Notes under the pieces: model-generated
What the model saw: the letters and a program-made list of their open reading frames with translations, nothing else
Databases searched by the model: none
What the model was told of the DNA's origin: nothing
NCBI RefSeq assembly: GCF_000142905.1
Contig: NW_013657671.1
Coordinates: 353,044 to 417,043 of the forward strand
Reading direction: 5' to 3'
DNA: 64,000 nucleotides
DNA from: Thecamonas trahens ATCC 50062
Taxonomy: Eukaryota > Apusozoa > Apusomonadida > Apusomonadidae
Shown: positions 18,560-30,368 of the stretch, piece after piece
Position numbering within the stretch: the first letter of the stretch is position 1
Layout: the number at the start of each line of letters is the position of its first letter
Made by a program: the position numbers and the translations under genes

Positions 18560-19696
18560 ATGGACGAGGCCCACGGCCACGCTCGTCGAGCAGAACGGCT
18601 AGCCCAACTCGGGGCGTATGACGATGCCGCCGAGGTCCATACTGCTGCGGCTGAAGCGTATGCGGCCTGCGCGTCTGCGGCCGCCGGCCATGGCCCCACC
18701 GCTGCTGCCTGCGCCGCCCTTGCTGACCACCACACTGCGGCTGCTGCTGACGCCATCACCCGTGCTACGACTTCCCGCGCCCGCGCTGCTGCCCGCGCAG
18801 AGGCTGCGGCTGCGGCTGCGGCTGCGGCTGCTCGAGCTCCGTCGTCACACGAGCTCCCGGCGGGAGACGGCGGCCGCGATCACGACTCGCCGGCACCGTC
18901 ACCCTCGGGTGGCGGCGCTCCTCGTGACGATTGGGAGACGTCGTCGTCGGACGAAGATGACGCGGTTGTTGCCCAACGGCGGATCGCCGAGGCGCTGGCT
19001 CGTGGAGAGTCCGGCCCGGCGGTCGAGGCCGCCATCAACAGCTTCTGGGGCGCCATGGAGGCCATGGTCGAGAACCTGAGCCTGCCGTCGTTTCTGGGCG
19101 GTGGCGGCAGCGGGCTGGGCCCGGCAACGAGCTCGCCGGCCGAGGGCGACGACCTTATGGGCACCTCGTTCTTTATGGTTCCCGACCCGTCCGAGGCCCG
19201 GTCCAAGGACGACGAGATCCGGCGCCTCCGCCGCGAGATGCGGGCCATCATCGACGAAGGCCGTAGCTTCCAGCTCAAGTCGCGGCAGCTTGCCGACGAG
19301 AACGCGCGGCTCAAAGCTGCCATTGCCACCTTCCAGTCGGACCTGCGCCGCAAGGCCCGCGTCCTCCGCCAGGACTTGGCGGCCTCGGTCTCGTCGCTCG
19401 TCGAGCTCCACTCGTCGCAGCTTGCCGAAGACATGATGAGCCAGTCAGCAGTTCTGCGCCACTCGGTCGCGCCACCACCGCGGCCGCGCTCTGGCTCTGG
19501 CTCACCGGACGGCGCGGCTTCTGACGAGGCTGCTGCCGCGGCTGCCGAGACTGAGAAGCTCAAGGCTGCACTGTTGCGCCAGAGCCTTGTCATCGCCGGC
19601 CTCCGCGACAAGGTCGCCAAGTACGACGCCAGGTGGGCCAAGCTCAAGGCCGAGGCTAAGAAGCGCCGGCGGAGCAAAGACTCTGCCGCGTCCTGA
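18560..19696 (+). CDS. NRBF2/Atg38-like MIT-domain and coiled-coil protein
   Basis: A 378-aa protein. The N-terminal 75 residues form an Ala-rich MIT-like three-helix bundle (HARRAERLAQLGAYDDAAEV) that resembles NRBF2, the dimeric subunit of the autophagy PI3-kinase complex I. An acidic, Ser-rich linker follows. A long coiled coil occupies about 215-285 (DDEIRRLRREMRAIIDEG, LADENARLKAAIATFQSDLR) and a second helix the C-terminus, ending in a basic KKRRRSK. The MIT-plus-coiled-coil layout supports NRBF2/Atg38, but Ala-rich composition makes similarity easy to overstate. It converges with RAD51C with 13 bp between stop codons. Confidence 0.5.
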   Translation: MDEAHGHARRAERLAQLGAYDDAAEVHTAAAEAYAACASAAAGHGPTAAACAALADHHTAAAADAITRATTSRARAAARAEAAAAAAAAAARAPSSHELPAGDGGRDHDSPAPSPSGGGAPRDDWETSSSDEDDAVVAQRRIAEALARGESGPAVEAAINSFWGAMEAMVENLSLPSFLGGGGSGLGPATSSPAEGDDLMGTSFFMVPDPSEARSKDDEIRRLRREMRAIIDEGRSFQLKSRQLADENARLKAAIATFQSDLRRKARVLRQDLAASVSSLVELHSSQLAEDMMSQSAVLRHSVAPPPRPRSGSGSPDGAASDEAAAAAAETEKLKAALLRQSLVIAGLRDKVAKYDARWAKLKAEAKKRRRSKDSAAS

Positions 19697-19709
19697 CGCT
19701 CAACACTGT

Positions 19710-21080
19710 TTACTTGAGTGGGTGATGGCGCTTGGTGGCACCTGCGCCTACCTTCATCGCCTCCTCCTCGCGCGCAACGCTCTCACTTGCGCCCGCCTCC
19801 TCTCCGCCAGTGCTAGCACTTGCCCGCAGCCGCTTGTTGCCGCGCTTGGGTGAGGTGCCCGGCGGCGGCTCATCGGGTGGCTCGGACCGGATGCCCTGGA
19901 CGGTGACGGCAAACCGCGCCGAGCCCTGCGAGTGCGATGGCGACTTGAAGAGCAACGCCAGACGCGCGCCGTTGTCCCAAAACAGGTTGACACGGACGGT
20001 GGCGGCATGACCCCACGACTCGCCGAGCGCTGGCGCTAGGTACGCATGGCCCTGGGAGATGCCGCGGGTCGTCACCTGGTTCATCAGTACCACCGCGAGT
20101 CCGGCTTTCTCCGCCAGCAGTGTCAGCGACTGCGCCATCCCGTTGAGCACCCGTGTTCGCACACCCATGTTGGCAAAGTCGTGCCGAAAGTGAAAAGCAA
20201 CCGAGTCGATGACCACCAGCCGCACGTTGCCCAGCTCCTCCACAATGCCCGGCAGCAGGTTGATGAGAGCAATTTGCTCCACGTACGAGTGAACCCGATA
20301 GTAGGCGATAGAGCTGAGGACAGACTCAAGACTGAGCCCGTGGGCCACCCCATCGGCCGCCGCCTGCGCGTCGAGATGGCTCACCACCGCAGACGCAATC
20401 TCCACCGCCCGCTCCACCACAAACGAACCCTCTGTGTCGATGTAGATCGCGCTCCCGCCGGCGCCGCCAAAGGCCTCGGGAATCTGCACATCCACCGCGA
20501 GCTGCATCCCGAGCTGCGTCTTGCCGATGCCCGGCGCGCCCGTAAACTCGGTCACCTTGCCCAGCGGCACCCCGCCGCCGAGCATCTCATCCACCTCGGC
20601 GCAGAACGTGATGATCGGCACTTGCTGCCGCTCTTCTAGCAGCAACGCGTACGCCGACCGACCGACCTCTTCCGCCCCACTTTCCTGCGCCGTTCCGCCT
20701 CCTACCAGCGCCGCTAGCGACACCGCCGCGCTCCTGCCGCTGCCTGCTCCCTCGCCCTTGCCGCGCACCGCCCTCAGCACGTCCAGCGCCTGCCGCCGCG
20801 TGATCCCTGCAGCCTCAGAGAGCGCCACGGCACCCACTCCACCCACATCGTCGGTGGTGTGAAAGCCAGCCCTACTCAACGCGCCCTGCTCTCATTGCGT
20901 GAGTTGCACAAAAAGGTCGTAGTTTGGAAAAAGGTCGTAGTTTCCACGCCGTCGTTCCGTCCCCCCTACCACCACCGTCCCCCTCCCCTCCCCCCCTCCC
21001 CCCCCCCCCCCCACCCCTCACAGCTTCCATGGCCTTACCTGCACAGACGGCGGAATGGGAAGCGTCGACAGCGGACGCAT
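19710..21080 (-). CDS. RAD51C: RAD51C recombinase paralogue
   Basis: Exons 21080..21039 and 20885..19710, 405 aa. The intron 21038..20886 (donor GTAAGG, acceptor GAGCAG) carries G-runs on the sense strand. RAD51C works in the BCDX2 and CX3 complexes in homologous recombination. Exon 1 (MRPLSTLPIPPSVQ) joined to GALSRAGFHTTDDV reproduces the family N-terminus (human PLSPAVRVKLVSAGFQTAEDV region). Walker A is GAPGIGKTQ (GAPGVGKTQ in human) and Walker B is VRLVVIDSVAF. MQLAVDVQIPEAFGG, YIDTEGSFVVER and LAPALGESWGHAATVR are near-identical to animals. The C-terminal 60 residues are a basic, disordered extension with KRGNKRLR. Confidence 0.93.
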
Positions 21081-21231
21081 GCTGCCTACCCGCGTCCTCG
21101 AGTCGAGTGCTGCTGTCGACCGCCGCTCGCCCGCCGCCGTCGTCGCCTGCCGCCCTCCCGCCGCCCATACCGTCACCAGCGTCACTATCCCCTTCCGCAG
21201 ACGGCAGTGCAACAGTAAGCATGTGACTAAT

Positions 21232-24200
21232 TCATTCCGTGGCCGAAAACTCGTTCTCATCAAGGGCAAAGTTGAGCTCATCAAGCTCGATTGAGGTGAG
21301 TGTCATCGGCCGCTGCCGCGTGCTCTGCCGCGCATCGGCTACCTCGCGCAGATGCACCGTGTCGTCGAGAACCGCAAGAAACTGACCAGTTGCTCGAAGA
21401 AGGTTGGCGTCGGCTTCAAAGTCATGCAACTCGGTCGTCATCATCGCCACGATCCGCGAGTGTCTGCTCTCGGTTGTTGCAAACTCGTTCGACCGCGACC
21501 GCCGGATGTGCCGCAGGTCGAGAACGATGGCACACAAGCTCACCATCACCAGCACCGCGAGAATGACACAGAGGATGACAAGCAAAACGGTCGAGTCGAC
21601 TGCCACATCGCGGCGATCGAGATAAGCACCGCCGACCACAAGCACGCCCACCAGAACAACATGCAGCCAGAGGTCGATGTTGTTGTACAGCGGGTTGTAG
21701 TACGGCTGGATGCGCGCGAGAATCACCACGTTGCCCACGAGCACGCCCAGTAGCAGCCCAATCTGTGTCAGCTGGTACTCGGAGACAAAGAGGAGGACCA
21801 ACACGAGGACAAGTCGCTTGATCAAGTTTGCCACCTCGCCCCAGTAGTACGCCTTGCGGTAGAGCCGGTAGAGCGATCCGAGTCGCGCCGTCGTCTCGGG
21901 CTCGAACAGAGTCGTCGACGACGCGTACATCATGCCGGCGAAATAGGCCGGCATGCCGATGACAAAGATAATGACCATGGCAGCGCCGAGCGGAAAGACA
22001 CTCCACCACGAGCCGTTGAAGCATGCCGAGCCGGGGTCGGCATCGAGGACGTAGCTGCCGTTTGGCATCCGGGTGCAGTCAAAGATGATGAGCGCGAGCT
22101 TGGAGAGCGGAAGGTATGCCACCGGCCCGAGTGAGAACGTAAGCATGTCAAGCAAGACACGGATGGAGATGTTGCCGAGCGGTGCAAATCGCGTAAATGG
22201 CCTCATGCCCGACACGGCCCGCAGAGCGATAAGCAGAGCGCTGGTGAGCCCAAAGACCACAATCGGAACAACAATAGTCATGGCGTACTTGGCGTAGAAC
22301 GAGCGAAGCACGCATTGCGAGCCGTACGCAATGTCCAGGTTCGCCACATCAAACGCACCTAGCACCTGTCGCGCCCGCTTGCTCCACCCAAACTTGGCGC
22401 TTCCAAGAGCACTCACCACCTGAAAGGCAAAGACAACCATCGAGAGCGATGCCGGCAAGACCACCGTTCTGAACTTGCGGACATGTGCCGCCAGCGTCTT
22501 TCCGCCGCCTTGCTCCTGGCCAGCTGCCCGCGAGACAAACCAGCCGACACCGAGCGCCAGCGCAATCGCCACAATCAATGCGCCGACAAGAAAGCTTGAA
22601 AACGTCACAACAGCAATGTCTGGGCACCTGCGACACGCACCATCGGCTGCAGAGTACCAACGGTCCTCGCACGTGTTGCACATGTACCCGCGATAGCCAG
22701 GCGCACACAGGGCAGCACCGCCGGCACACGCCGCGCGTCGATAGCACCGCAGAAACTGGCCAGGCTCACCGGGGTAGTAACCGGGCTGTGCCGTCGGCTG
22801 TTTCGTCCCGCCCGCGCACAACCCGCCGTTCGGGCATTCGGCGCACGCCACGCCGACTCGTGCCTCCACATCAAAGTAGCCGACAGCACACGTGCAGTTG
22901 CCCACCTCTACCGAGCCGATCGATGACCGTGTGTTGGCTGGACATGCCAGGCACTCGGAGACCGTCGCCGCGTACGTGTTGACGTCGCAGATGACGCATG
23001 GACCCAGCGGCGTCAGCTCCACAAAGCCCGGCGCGCACACCGCCAGCACATCGAGCGCCCACGGCGAGCCGGGAAGAGGCACCGCTCCAATGCTGACCGA
23101 CAGCAGGTATGCCCCCCCGTCCGAAACTGTGTACGAGCACGCATACCTGCCGTTTTGGGTGTCAACGCAGTCGACCGCGGCCTCGGCATCAGCCGACGCC
23201 ATCCGCGCCGAGAGCACGTCACCGCCGCTCAGCCGCGCGTTGCCGAACCGGTCGCGGGTCACAACCTCAAACGTGGCAAGCTCGCCAACAACCGCCACAA
23301 CGAGTCCGGGACCGCCAGCGCTGCTTTGCACCGCGTCCGTTGGCCCGGGTTGCACTACAAGTGTGTACGGATTCGTCGCCAATGGCACCAGATTGACGCG
23401 CAGTGAGAGCGTGTACGTACCAGGTACTGTCGTCGTAAACGTCACATCGTGCACGCCAGCGCCTGCAAAGCTGGCGGCCGACACGGGTCCGGCCTCGAGG
23501 TTAAGGGCGACGTCATAGAGACCGACCACGTTGGCCGGGTTAGAGATGAGGATGCCGGCCTTGTTGCGGGTCGTCAACGAAAACGCCCACGTGTTGCCGG
23601 CAGGCATGACGTGGCCTTCAGTCGCCGTCGTTGTTGTAGTTCCTGGATCAACATCGGTTGCAATGACCAGCGCCGCCGCCGCTAGGCTTCCGCACCGCTC
23701 GGTCCCGACCCGCAGCACGATGGAGCACGATCCCGGCGAGGCGAGCTCGAGCCCTGTGATCGACTCGGTGAGAACCGAGCCCGAGCAGATGTCACCTGAC
23801 AGCTCCCAAGAGTATCCGGCCTGGAACTCGGGATAGACTGTTGCCAGTGAGACGTTGAGCCGGGTGCCGACACCGGCAATCCGCACATCGCCCAGATCGG
23901 CGGCAATGCCTTGAGTCACAATCACGCGCGGAGGCGAGTCCTCAGCGACATGCACCACGTCACGGACAACCGCGGCAGCCGTCTGCACACTGTGGTGGCC
24001 GAGACTGGGAAATGCTGCCACAGCCCATTCCGGCGTGGACGCCAACACCACGACTCCGGACGACCACACCCACGGCGAATTGTCCGACTTGGTGATGTTG
24101 ATTTCGGTGCCAGCGCAAAGCGGCGTGACTGGAAATGTCACGTCAAGCTCACTCGCAAAGTCATACTGGAGCACGCCCTGGACCTGTACAATGCCACCGT

Positions 24201-25733
24201 TGCGATCGGTGACGTCTTCGGCGAGGCCAACTGCCCCGACTCCACCCGGGCCACTGGTGCCGGACGCTCCTCCGTCACCACCTCGCCCACCGGGCCCGGC
24301 AAGGCCGTCAGGCACAAACCCACCCAATCCACCTAGACCGCCTGGCGCAGGCGGCGATCCCGGCCCACCAGGTCCACCCTGACCGGGAGACCCAGGCTCA
24401 GCATTGAGATCGGCGAGCACGCCGCCAGACCCAATTGCCACGTACACAGCCGATGAGCACCCTCCGCCGAGCCCACCTTTGCCGCCAAATCCGGCGCTAC
24501 CCCCACCGCCCCCGCCGCCACCTCCGCCACCCGTGCCGTCTTGCACAGTGGGGTTGAGATCGTACGACTCGTAGCCTCCTCCGCCACCACCGCCGCCGCC
24601 ACCACCACCACCACCAGCACGCTCGCCATCGCCACCCTGGAAAAGAAACCAGTAGCCGTTCGAGTGGCGGCCTTCCTGGCCAGGAAGGCCAGGACTACCG
24701 TCGACACCATCGGCGCCTTTGCTCCCCACATCGCCGACACTCCCCCAAACGCCACCGTCATAGTGCTTACCGCCGATTCCGCCACTGCCTCCTGCCGCGC
24801 TAGCCATCTCGTTGTGACTTCCGCCGGCCCCGCCAGTGCCACCCTTGGATGTCGACGTCGATCCCGAGCCTCCTCCACCACCGGATGCACCCGCCAGATC
24901 ACTGGATGTGCTGCCCCTACCATCATAGCCAACTCGTCCATTCCGCTCCTTTCCAACCACAGCGGGGCGCCTTGTCCCACGGGGTACATCCCGCCTCCAG
25001 TACCGCCATCGGCACCGGCGCCAAAGCCCGAGTTCTCTGTCGCATGGCCCTGGGAACCCCGCAGGCCAGGTGAGCCAGGATTCCCAGCCGCGCCCTGCGC
25101 GCCAGGCCCTCCATCACTCGCATCGCCCGGCCGGATGTCACACCGCACAATCGCAAAGTTCGACGCGCCGTTGACGTGGACGCCGTACGTCGAGACGCCG
25201 TAGCTTGGACCAGGCGGCGCCGGCCCGCTGGTCACCACCAGATCTTGCAGCCGCCACCCGGAGACGCCAACGGCTTCCACAGCCACATACGCATACTGCT
25301 CACCAACCACTACCTCGTGCATGCTGGGCCCAGTCCGATGAAGGCGGGTGGTGAGCTGGGTAGACTTGCGCCAGCGCCCACTTCCGCTGCCCAGCTCCTC
25401 ATATCCGCCGTCGAGAGCCGTGTGGCCCGGCAGCGCCAGCGGCACCATCAGCGTGTACGTCCCATGATGGATGCGGAGAGCGACAGGGTTATCTTCTTCT
25501 CCACACTCGCCAGCAATTGTCACACCCGTCGCAAGATCGACCGGGTTCCACCGGCTCTCGTTCTTCACGCTCGCATCGGTCGAGCCGCCCAGTCGAACGT
25601 AAACGGCGCCACCAGCTGCTTGAAGGTCCTCACATGGGCTCCCGCCCACCTCTGTCTGCACCATTATTCCAACGGTCACTACCACCACCACAGCTCCAAT
25701 ACGCCAGCTCAAGACGTCTAGTATGGGCCACAT
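21232..25733 (-). CDS. Giant multidomain surface membrane protein A (beta-helix/Gly-rich/filamin/Cys-rich/8TM)
   Basis: About 1,500 aa, allowing for one apparent missing base at the GGGG at 24964-24967. Start ATG at 25733: MWPILDVLSWRIGAVVVVVT is a signal peptide. Then come a region with Cys and parallel-beta-helix-like strands (about 25630-25100), a Gly-rich collagen-like tract (25100-24270), Ig/filamin-type repeats (about 24100-23050; NVVGLYDVALNLEAGPVSA, GSPWALDV) and a GCC2/GCC3-like Cys-rich module (about 23050-22630; CAPGF, CVICDVNTY, CPANTRS, CNTCEDRWYS). About eight TM helices (22620-21540) and a cytosolic tail follow. Similar layouts are common in free-living protists. Function unknown; adhesion or mechanosensing is only a guess. 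It is the inverted paralogue of the gene at 25973-30362. Confidence 0.75.
21665..22116 (-). repeat. 452-bp near-identical paralogue segment, copy A
   Basis: Matches 29550-30001 in inverted orientation over 452 bp without gaps. I find one mismatch, a synonymous GTG/GTT at a valine in the VLVLVLLF helix. Immediately outside the segment the two genes diverge sharply at both DNA and protein level. It encodes TM helices 4-6 and the intervening loops. Confidence 0.9.
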
Positions 25734-25972
25734 GTTGAGTGTGGTGGCTCGGCTGTCATGGCTGTCAGCCCTGCTGCCGCTCGCTCCAGGCTCCCCCCCC
25801 ACGTGCTAACACGCACGGAACAACGAAAAAAAAATGGAATGGTATGCGCTGAAAAAATGACTGGTTCCACAACAGCACATGCCTAGAGTCACCTAGACCC
25901 AGGACAGTGCGACGGAATGACGCACTTCTCCTCTCTACCACGTACACCTTGAACTGTGTACTGTGCGTAGTC
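25734..25972. promoter_or_regulatory. Shared bidirectional promoter of the two giant paralogues
   Basis: Only 239 bp separate the start codons of the divergently transcribed paralogues, so core promoters for both must lie here. Visible features are a C-run near 25795 and an A9 run at about 25829. No TATA box at a convincing position was identified. The assignment rests on geometry alone. Confidence 0.6.
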
Positions 25973-26805
25973 ATGGGGAGTTTTGTCTGGGGTGCTGCTC
26001 TCGTACTCGCCCTGGTGGCGCTTGGAGTGGTGCAGTCTGCGGCCGGCGCCAACACCTGCGACGACTTGCATCTACTTGCCGGCTCGACGGTCTTTGTCCT
26101 CGCCTCGGGCGGCTCGACGAGTGCCTCCAAGGATGCGACTCGGACCGAGCCAGTGGATCTAGTGACGGCAATGGCAATCGCTGTCGACTGTGCAACCGCG
26201 TCGCAGCCACTGACGCTGGCTTTGCATGTCGGCACGTACTCGCTGTCAAGCGCACTCGTTCTCGCCTCGCACACTACTCTTGATGGTGGGTACACGTACG
26301 CTGGGGCCGGAATGTGGAGCAAGAGCAACAGTGCTGCCACAGTGCTGCATCGAACAGGAGCGAGCTACACAATCAACGCGCCTGACCAGGGCGCTTACAT
26401 TGCGGTCGAAGCGGTGTCCAAGACCGACTGGCGACTGCAGGATCTGACTGTGGTGACCGACGACGCGCCGGCGACGTCCGGCTTCCGCGGCGTCTCGTCC
26501 TACGGCTTGTACATCCGCAACTCGATAGATTATCAGATTGTGCGGTGCTCGATTGTGCCTGGCGCGGCATCTAGCGGCAAAGCCGGCGACGCTGGACTGG
26601 TCGGCGAGTTGGGCGAGTTGGGCGAGCCAGGCACAGATGGCAGCGACGACAATGGCTGCTTTTCCGGATACGGCGGCAATGGCGGCCAAGGAGGCGAAGG
26701 TGGCGGGGGCGGAGGTCTAGGCGCATCTCGATCAGGATCCTGCGATTCGACTGGCTTTTCTGGCTGGGATGGGCGGGATGCACCTGCGGCCACGCCGTGG
26801 AGCGG

Positions 26806-26836
<31 letters not shown>

Positions 26837-29800
26837 CAAAAAGATCGCCAGGGCGGTGCCGGCGCAGCTGGTGGCACATCGCCAGGCTCATTCAGCTCGG
26901 GAACAACACCGATTGTCACGGATAGTCATGGAAGGCATGGGAACCATGGATGGCCAGGGAACGTCGGGTCTACCGGATCGCCTGGCGGCGCGGCAAGCCA
27001 CAATCTAGACTACTGGCAGCCGGGCGGAGACGGCGAGAGCGGAGGCCGCGGTTTTGGCGGAAGCGGTGGAAGCGGCGGATCCGGAGGCTTTGGCGAGGAT
27101 TGTTTTGCGTGCTCGCTTGGTGGTGGTGGTGGCGGCGGCGGTGGTGGTGGCGGCGGATCGGGCGGCTATGGCGGCGGTGGCGGCTGGGGGGGGCGGATGC
27201 TCTTCGGCGATCTACGCGGCGTCGGGAGCAGGCGGTCAGGTGCTGGATTGTTTTGCGCAGGCTGGATCTCCTGGCGCCGGCGGGCTTGGCGGACCCGGCG
27301 GGCCTGGTGGGAAGGGCGGCGACGGTGGAGCCCGAGGCATCGGGCTGCTTGGCGAGACCAAGAATGGCGGTAAGGGCGGGCGCGGCGGCGATGGTGGAAG
27401 GGGTGGCAATGGTGGAGCAGGCGAGCCAGGCGAAGCGATTGATGTTTACGATGCTCTCGGCGCGGTGACCATCAACAACGACAAGTACCCTCTGTCGTCC
27501 GAGCCTAGCGTCTCAGTTGGCCCGTTCTCACTCTGTCTTGATGCCGAGGTCAATGTGAGCAAGTCGGACACCGAGCCGTGGTTATGGATGGCTGGAGCGA
27601 CGGTGGTTGACGAGACGCCGAGAATGGCTCGAGTGGCGTTTGGCAGCGCTGGCCGGCATACTGTAGGCTCGGCTGCCAATCCCGCCCGCGAGTTTGTGCA
27701 TGTGGGCATCCCACCGCCGCCGCACGAAGTTTTGACGGTCGGGGCGAGCGGAAGCGGATCTGAGCCGCGAGTGGCTGGTGTCGGCTCGGTGGTCAACATC
27801 TCTGTGGCTATCCACGCCGATGCCACCGGGTTCTACGAGTGGCGCTTTCTCGGTCCGCTCTGCTCCGGGACGGCCTCTGGGCGTAGCGCCGGCTCGATCG
27901 CTCTCCCAGCAGTCGGCTCATGCTCCATCCTGCTCCGTGTGGGGAGCAGCTCGTGCGGAGTGCTTGCTACAACTGCGACGGTGGTGGCGACCAACGTCGA
28001 TGCCAGCGTGTCGACGACTGATGCGGCGGATCCGCAGATCTTGGCCGCCGGGCAGGAATGGGTGGTCCATGTGATAACGAAAGAGTCGAGCGGCATTGTG
28101 GTCGATTCGGCGACGGACGTGGTGGGTCTCTACGACACTGCGTTTCCGCTCGCTGCCGGGCCTGTGTCCAGCCAGGTGTGGCTCGGCTCGGGGCAGCACT
28201 CGGCAACGTTTGTGTCGACAACACCCGGCGTGTATCAGCTTGATCTACGAGTCAACCTGGTGGCGATGACGCACAACCCGTACACGGTGACTGTGGTGCC
28301 TGCAGCGACGCACGGGCCTAGTTGTGTCACCAACGGCGGTGGGCTGACCAATGCTACAGTCGGCTCGCTCTCCACGTTTGTGATCGAGGCCTTTGACGAG
28401 TACGGCAATGCGCGGGGCATGGGTGGTGATACGATTGTGGCAACAATGGTGGCCGATTCCGGGGCGGCATCGGTGGTGTGTGTCGATGGGCGCGATGGGC
28501 GGTACACGTGCACGTACACGCCAGCACAGGGCGGAGCTTACCTGCTCACGGTCAACATCGAGGGTCTGCCTCTACCTGGCTCGCCATGGCGGGTCGATGT
28601 GGTCGAGCACTGCGAGCTGGGGTTTATGACGGCCACGCTGGAAGGCCCGTGCACACTCTGTGCGCCTGGCACGTATTCCGACAGCATCTCTGCCCGCAGT
28701 TGCAAGGCTTGCCCGCTCCTGACGACCACCGACTCGGGCGCGTCGAGCATTGCAAACTGCACCTGCGTGCCGGGCTACTATGAGCCAGGCGGGCGCGCCG
28801 GCACTGTGTGCATCGCCTGTCCGCCGGGCGCGTCGTGTGCTGGTGGGCTGGCGACGCCTGCACCACGGGCGGGCTTTTTTGCTACAGGACCCGAGACGTT
28901 TGTGCGGTGCTTTCGGCCCAACGCTTGTGATGATGGCGGGTGCGCGGCCGGTTATCGCGGGTACCTGTGCAACACATGCGCGAGCGGATGGTACTCGACC
29001 GACGACGGCGCGTGCCGACAGTGCCCCAAGGTGGCGGCCGGCTCGTTCTCGGGCTTTGTGCTCGCCGCGGTGGTGGTGGCGGCGGGGCTTGCAGTAGGAA
29101 TGGGCTTTTTCATCTCACGCGCGGCGTCGCCGGACAACGAAGCTTCGGCCAACCGAGGCGGTGACTCGCTTGCGATGCACATACGACGGTTCCGGACCGT
29201 GGTCATGCCTGCATCACTCTCGATGACGGTCTTTGCTTTTCAGGTGGTGGGCGCGCTTGGAAGCGCCAAGTACCAGTGGTCGGGCCGGGCGCGAACGATG
29301 CTCGGCGTGTTCAATCTTGCCAACATGGGCGTGAGCTTTGGCTCACAGTGTGTGCTCCGCTCGTTCTACGCCAAGTACGCTCTCTCGATCTTGCTCCCAT
29401 CGCTGGTGTGCGTGGTCACCTGCGGGACCCTACTCGCGCTCCGGGCGCTCTCGGGCCGGGTCGGGCTCCTGGCGTTCTTTGCGCCGCTCCGCGACAAGTC
29501 GCCGCGGGCACTCATCGACACGCTTGCGTTTTCGCTCGGGCCGGTGGCGTACCTTCCGCTCTCCAAGCTCGCGCTCATCATCTTTGACTGCACCCGGATG
29601 CCAAACGGCAGCTACGTCCTCGATGCCGACCCCGGCTCGGCATGCTTCAACGGCTCGTGGTGGAGTGTCTTTCCGCTCGGCGCTGCCATGGTCATTATCT
29701 TTGTCATCGGCATGCCGGCCTATTTCGCCGGCATGATGTACGCGTCGTCGACGACTCTGTTCGAGCCCGAGACGACGGCGCGACTCGGATCGCTCTACCG

Positions 29801-30362
29801 GCTCTACCGCAAGGCGTACTACTGGGGCGAGGTGGCAAACTTGATCAAGCGACTTGTCCTCGTTTTGGTCCTCCTCTTTGTCTCCGAGTACCAGCTGACA
29901 CAGATTGGGCTGCTACTGGGCGTGCTCGTGGGCAACGTGGTGATTCTCGCGCGCATCCAGCCGTACTACAACCCGCTGTACAACAACATCGACCTCTGGC
30001 TCCACGCTGGCATCATCGCGGTGCTGACGGTCGGCGGTGCGTCGTTCCTCCAGCGGAGTGAGGCCAGGCCGGCAAGCGGTGGCGGCGAGGTGCGCCTCTT
30101 TGTGGCGCTGTGCGTGGCGGTGACGGGCCTTGTGGCGGCCGCCATTGTCGGCATTTTCCGTGACTGGAAGCACATTGCGCGAGCGCGGACCGACGCGTTT
30201 GCCACGACCGAGGTCCGACACGCGCACATCATCGCAACGATGACGACCGAGCTCAAGGACTTTGAGACCGATCCGGAGCTGCTGCGTGCGGCAGGCGAGT
30301 TCCTCCTCGTCCTTGACTCAACGGTCAAGCTTAAGGACAAAGACGGCGAGAGCGAGTTGTAG
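25973..30362 (+). CDS. Giant multidomain surface membrane protein B, paralogue of the neighbouring gene
   Basis: About 1,462 aa, allowing for one apparent extra G in the G8 run at 27186-27193. Removing one G gives GGWGGGCSSAIY, which aligns with GGLGGGCSSAVY of paralogue A. The signal peptide is MGSFVWGAALVLALVALGVV. The domain order is the same: a beta-helix-like region with Cys (SYGLYIRNSIDYQIVRCSI), a Gly-rich tract (26580-27430), filamin/Ig repeats (27480-28600; DVVGLYDTAFPLAAGPVSS, GSPWRVDVV), a Cys-rich GCC2/GCC3-like module (28600-29030), eight TM helices (29040-30170) and a cytosolic tail (ATTEVRHAHIIATMTTELKD). It ends 6 bp before the convergent GET2-like stop. Ligand and function are unknown. 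Confidence 0.78.
29550..30001 (+). repeat. 452-bp near-identical paralogue segment, copy B
   Basis: Partner of 21665-22116, inverted, about 7.4 kb apart. See that entry; the two copies form long inverted repeats. Confidence 0.9.
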
Positions 30363-30368
30363 CGCTAC

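Noticed and set aside
27186-27193. Programmed frameshift in the Gly-rich tract of paralogue B
   Set aside because: The shift lies in a G8 run, paralogue A has a shift of opposite sign elsewhere, and removing one G restores exact alignment; error is simpler.
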